From positions 62,001 to 126,000 of the forward strand of contig JAIELX010000053.1 of NCBI GenBank assembly GCA_019752635.1: 64,000 bases of DNA, read 5' to 3'. The position numbers and the translations under genes are program-made. The DNA is from Candidatus Obscuribacterales bacterium (GTDB lineage Bacteria > Cyanobacteriota > Vampirovibrionia > Obscuribacterales > Obscuribacteraceae). Shown in pieces: positions 61,980 to 64,000 of this stretch (its first letter is position 1; every line of letters begins with the position of its first letter). A model generated the notes under the pieces. That model saw only the letters and a list, made by a program, of their open reading frames with translations. It made no database searches and had not been told where the DNA came from.

Positions 61980-62307
61980 GATTTGCTAACTTCCTTTGTA
62001 TCGATCAGTCTCGATTCGGATTTTTGAACGTACAAAAACCATTGCGCCCAAAGTTGCAATAGCCTTGTCCACCCTGCGGCCATCGAAGTGGGATCAGATT
62101 ATAGCGCTGCGTGCCCGTATAGTTTCGTCGAAAGGACCTTGATATCTCGGAAGGCGAGCGAAATCCGCAAAAGTGTGTTAGTTTTCTTATGTGGAGTGGA
62201 ATAAAGACGGCATGCGCGTCTCGACGGTTTTAAGTTGACATGCGAGCGGTTCTAAACCATTCTGTAATTGTTCACGCAGCGCTTTACTACGCCAACCACA
62301 GGTAATA
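61980..62307. other. Divergent intergenic region between hom and the glycosidase gene
   Basis: 328 bases without a gene. It should contain the promoter of the threonine operon on the minus strand and that of the glycosidase gene on the plus strand. The latter is visible (62235-62263). No T-box or other riboswitch pattern was recognised for the threonine operon. Confidence 0.5.
62235..62263 (+). promoter_or_regulatory. Candidate promoter of the glycosidase gene
   Basis: A perfect TTGACA at 62235-62240, a 17-base spacer and CATTCT at 62258-62263. The -10 element matches the consensus at only three positions, though these include the important A2 and T6. Confidence 0.4.
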
Positions 62308-63888
62308 ATGAAGTTGTTTGCCCGGCATCTAGCTCTTCTCGCAGCGCTTTCACAACTCGCAATGCCGGTATCCATTGCGGCCGGCGAAACAATAGGCATA
62401 GGGGTCGTTGGCCCCGTACCAAGTTCGCCTGTACGAGCGGGAATTCCAACAGCTCGCAAGAAGCAAGTCCGGTTAACATCCAAGGCGGGGCGCAAAAGAG
62501 CCCCCGCAAAGAAAGCTCCTGCCAAAAAAGTATCTAAGAACGCGGCAGCAGCCGCAAAGAAAGCGGCAAAACCGCTTCGTCCGCCTCAGCAAGAGCTGGG
62601 CAACATGGCCAAGCTGACATTGGCACCGGGCGTGGTGCTAAAGAGGCACCGCGGTGCTCTTAACATCAATATTCTTGACGTAGACCTCAAACAAGCGGAC
62701 CTGGAAGTCAAACCAGTTCTTGCCAGTGATACTTTCAATCGTCTCGACGAAGTGCGCGACCAGGCCGCGAAAGTTCACGCCATTGCAGCGATCAATGCCA
62801 ACTACTTCAAAAAAGACGGCACTCCGCTTGGAACCCTGATCATGGATGGTGAATGGGTGTCAGGACCGATTTTCAATCGTATCTCCATGGGTATCACCGC
62901 CAATGGTGACGTCTTCATCGATACGCCGAACTTGCATGGCACGCTGGAAACGTCAAACCCCGAAATTCCTTCTATATGGGTTAATAACATCAACCAGCCC
63001 CGGCGCAGGGGCGACCACCTCATAATGTACAGCCGTAGATGGGGTGGCTCCGTAACCTTACCGGCTGGAGGCACACTGGTAGCAGTAGACGCCAGCGGTC
63101 GCGTCACGAGCAAATCATCCAAGAGTATCGGCGTGCCATATGGCGGCTTTGTCCTCAGCGATGCTCACAAGAGCGACATCGCAAAACTGGACGTCGGCGA
63201 GTACGTCAATTTGAACTGGCAAGCCAGACCGGAACGCTGGAGCAGCGTAGTTCACGCCATCAGCGGCGGTCCATGCCTGATTCGCAACGGCAAGCTATTC
63301 GTGGATCTGAAGGGCGAGCATTTCCGCAAGAACTGGACAAGTAGCACCATTCACGCCAGAACCGCAGCAGGCGTTACGCGCGATAAACATCTGATTTTAG
63401 TTACGGTAGAAGGTCCGCACACTCTGTGGGACGTTGCAAAGCTGTTCAAAGAGCTCAACTGCGTTGACGCAATGAACCTTGACGGCGGCGGTTCTACCAC
63501 CATGGTGGTGCAGGGCGACATTCTGACTCGCAATGCCAATCACGCACAACGACGAGTCGCGGCGACCCTAGCGGTAGTGCCGCGCAGCGCCAGCTCATCT
63601 ACTGCGCTGAACCGCAAGCCTCTCGTCAACCCTGAAACCAATTTGACTGATTTGAGCTCAACAAGCGCACCGGTGGCCGAAGCACCACTTCTAGCAGACC
63701 CGGCAGCAAATGCACTGACCGATAAAAACCTCAAGAATTGCACGGAGATTGTTCAGACCCCCGGCTTAGAGCCTGACATTATTCAGCAACATACGGCAGC
63801 ATCAGTACAATCCATTTTGGAGGAGACTCCTGCGCCGAAATCGCGCAAGAAGAAGTTCCGGAATTGGATGAAAAACTTCCTTCCATAA
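62308..63888 (+). CDS. Exported NAGPA-type phosphodiester glycosidase domain protein
   Basis: 526 residues. The signal peptide (about 1-25, MKLFARHLALLAALSQLAMP..AAG) is followed by a Lys/Ala/Pro-rich linker (about 55-90, KRAPAKKAPAKK), then a single phosphodiester glycosidase domain (about 100-430) of the type found in human NAGPA and in many bacterial envelope proteins: AIAAINANYF, GISGGP-like HAISGGPCLIRNGK, RTAAGV, and the signature NLDGGGSTTMV (~393-403). The enzyme class removes sugar phosphodiesters; the bacterial substrate is unknown, possibly an exopolysaccharide or cell-wall sugar. The C-terminal 100 residues are polar and end with a basic amphipathic stretch (KSRKKKFRNWMKNFLP). Confidence 0.82.
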   Translation: MKLFARHLALLAALSQLAMPVSIAAGETIGIGVVGPVPSSPVRAGIPTARKKQVRLTSKAGRKRAPAKKAPAKKVSKNAAAAAKKAAKPLRPPQQELGNMAKLTLAPGVVLKRHRGALNINILDVDLKQADLEVKPVLASDTFNRLDEVRDQAAKVHAIAAINANYFKKDGTPLGTLIMDGEWVSGPIFNRISMGITANGDVFIDTPNLHGTLETSNPEIPSIWVNNINQPRRRGDHLIMYSRRWGGSVTLPAGGTLVAVDASGRVTSKSSKSIGVPYGGFVLSDAHKSDIAKLDVGEYVNLNWQARPERWSSVVHAISGGPCLIRNGKLFVDLKGEHFRKNWTSSTIHARTAAGVTRDKHLILVTVEGPHTLWDVAKLFKELNCVDAMNLDGGGSTTMVVQGDILTRNANHAQRRVAATLAVVPRSASSSTALNRKPLVNPETNLTDLSSTSAPVAEAPLLADPAANALTDKNLKNCTEIVQTPGLEPDIIQQHTAASVQSILEETPAPKSRKKKFRNWMKNFLP

Positions 63889-64000
63889 TCTCTGCTAGCT
63901 CCGTTTCTTGATTGTGGACGACTCCGAACTGCCGTGGTGAGGAGGTTCGAAGTCTCAATGCCTGAAGATTCTGACGGGATTAGCTGACAACTGAGGACTC

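Noticed and set aside
62460..62580. Lys/Ala/Pro-rich stretch (KRAPAKKAPAKK) as a histone-like DNA-binding tail
   Set aside because: It follows a signal peptide and precedes a glycosidase domain, so it is more likely a linker or wall-binding segment outside the cytoplasm.
1..64000. CRISPR arrays, insertion sequences, prophage genes, rRNA and tRNA genes
   Set aside because: No regularly spaced direct repeats, transposase, integrase, phage structural genes or cloverleaf-like sequences were found by eye in the gaps.

Overview
The window reads as chromosomal DNA of a free-living, diderm (Gram-negative type) bacterium with mid-range GC. Many genes begin with cleavable signal peptides; there are lipoprotein signals, a TonB-type C-terminal domain and a ComEC channel. 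Several features recall the cyanobacterial phylum: glyQ without an adjacent glyS, a MoeB-rhodanese fusion, a thioredoxin-reductase-like ferredoxin-NADP reductase and a cyanobacterial-looking GNAT enzyme. No photosynthesis gene is present. A non-photosynthetic relative of cyanobacteria (Melainabacteria/Vampirovibrionia, for example Obscuribacterales) is my best guess, as an inference only. I see no rRNA, recognisable tRNA, CRISPR array, transposase, integrase or phage gene.

Region by region. 1-4.4 kb: the start of a secreted protein, a YkgJ-like cysteine-cluster protein, and two closely related small secreted proteins resembling VirB2/TrbC pilins that flank a divergent FG-GAP-like protein; both pilin-like genes have near-identical promoters. 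4.4-14.7 kb: a FAD monooxygenase with a degenerate E1/ThiF-like protein, a Het-C/phospholipase-like secreted protein, TPR proteins (one a matrixin-type metallopeptidase lipoprotein), a canonical MoeB-rhodanese, a barstar-like protein and a membrane-anchored esterase. 14.7-26.3 kb: mostly housekeeping (RlmD-type methyltransferase, GNAT, rplI, xseAB, a RecB-like iron-sulfur nuclease fold, a ferritin-like protein, hutI, ferredoxin-NADP reductase, dcd), with several clear intrinsic terminators.

26.5-38.7 kb is the most unusual part: about 12 kb, all on the plus strand, with two very large paralogous proteins (family A, 916 and 960 residues) enclosing a TPR protein and two further large paralogues (family B, 755 and 580 residues). 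I recognise no known domain in A or B. The family A N-termini carry repeats of a Trp-rich motif (APWRRxWGEVAPG), and a 44-codon reading frame in the largest gap carries a similar motif.

38.7-49 kb: comEC (without a complete C-terminal hydrolase domain), a C39-like secreted protease, then a minus-strand run of a TonB-like protein, an AAA+ ATPase and the MoxR/DUF58/transglutaminase trio. 49-57 kb: glyQ, a secreted TPR protein with two retropepsin-type DTG domains, a secreted thioredoxin, a cytoplasmic protein with five thioredoxin-like segments, a secreted VWA protein and a secreted TPR/coiled-coil protein. 57-64 kb: an overlapping hom-thrC-thrB-lysC operon for threonine synthesis and a secreted NAGPA-type phosphodiester glycosidase.

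Calls rest on motif recognition and reading frames by eye. No database search was possible.
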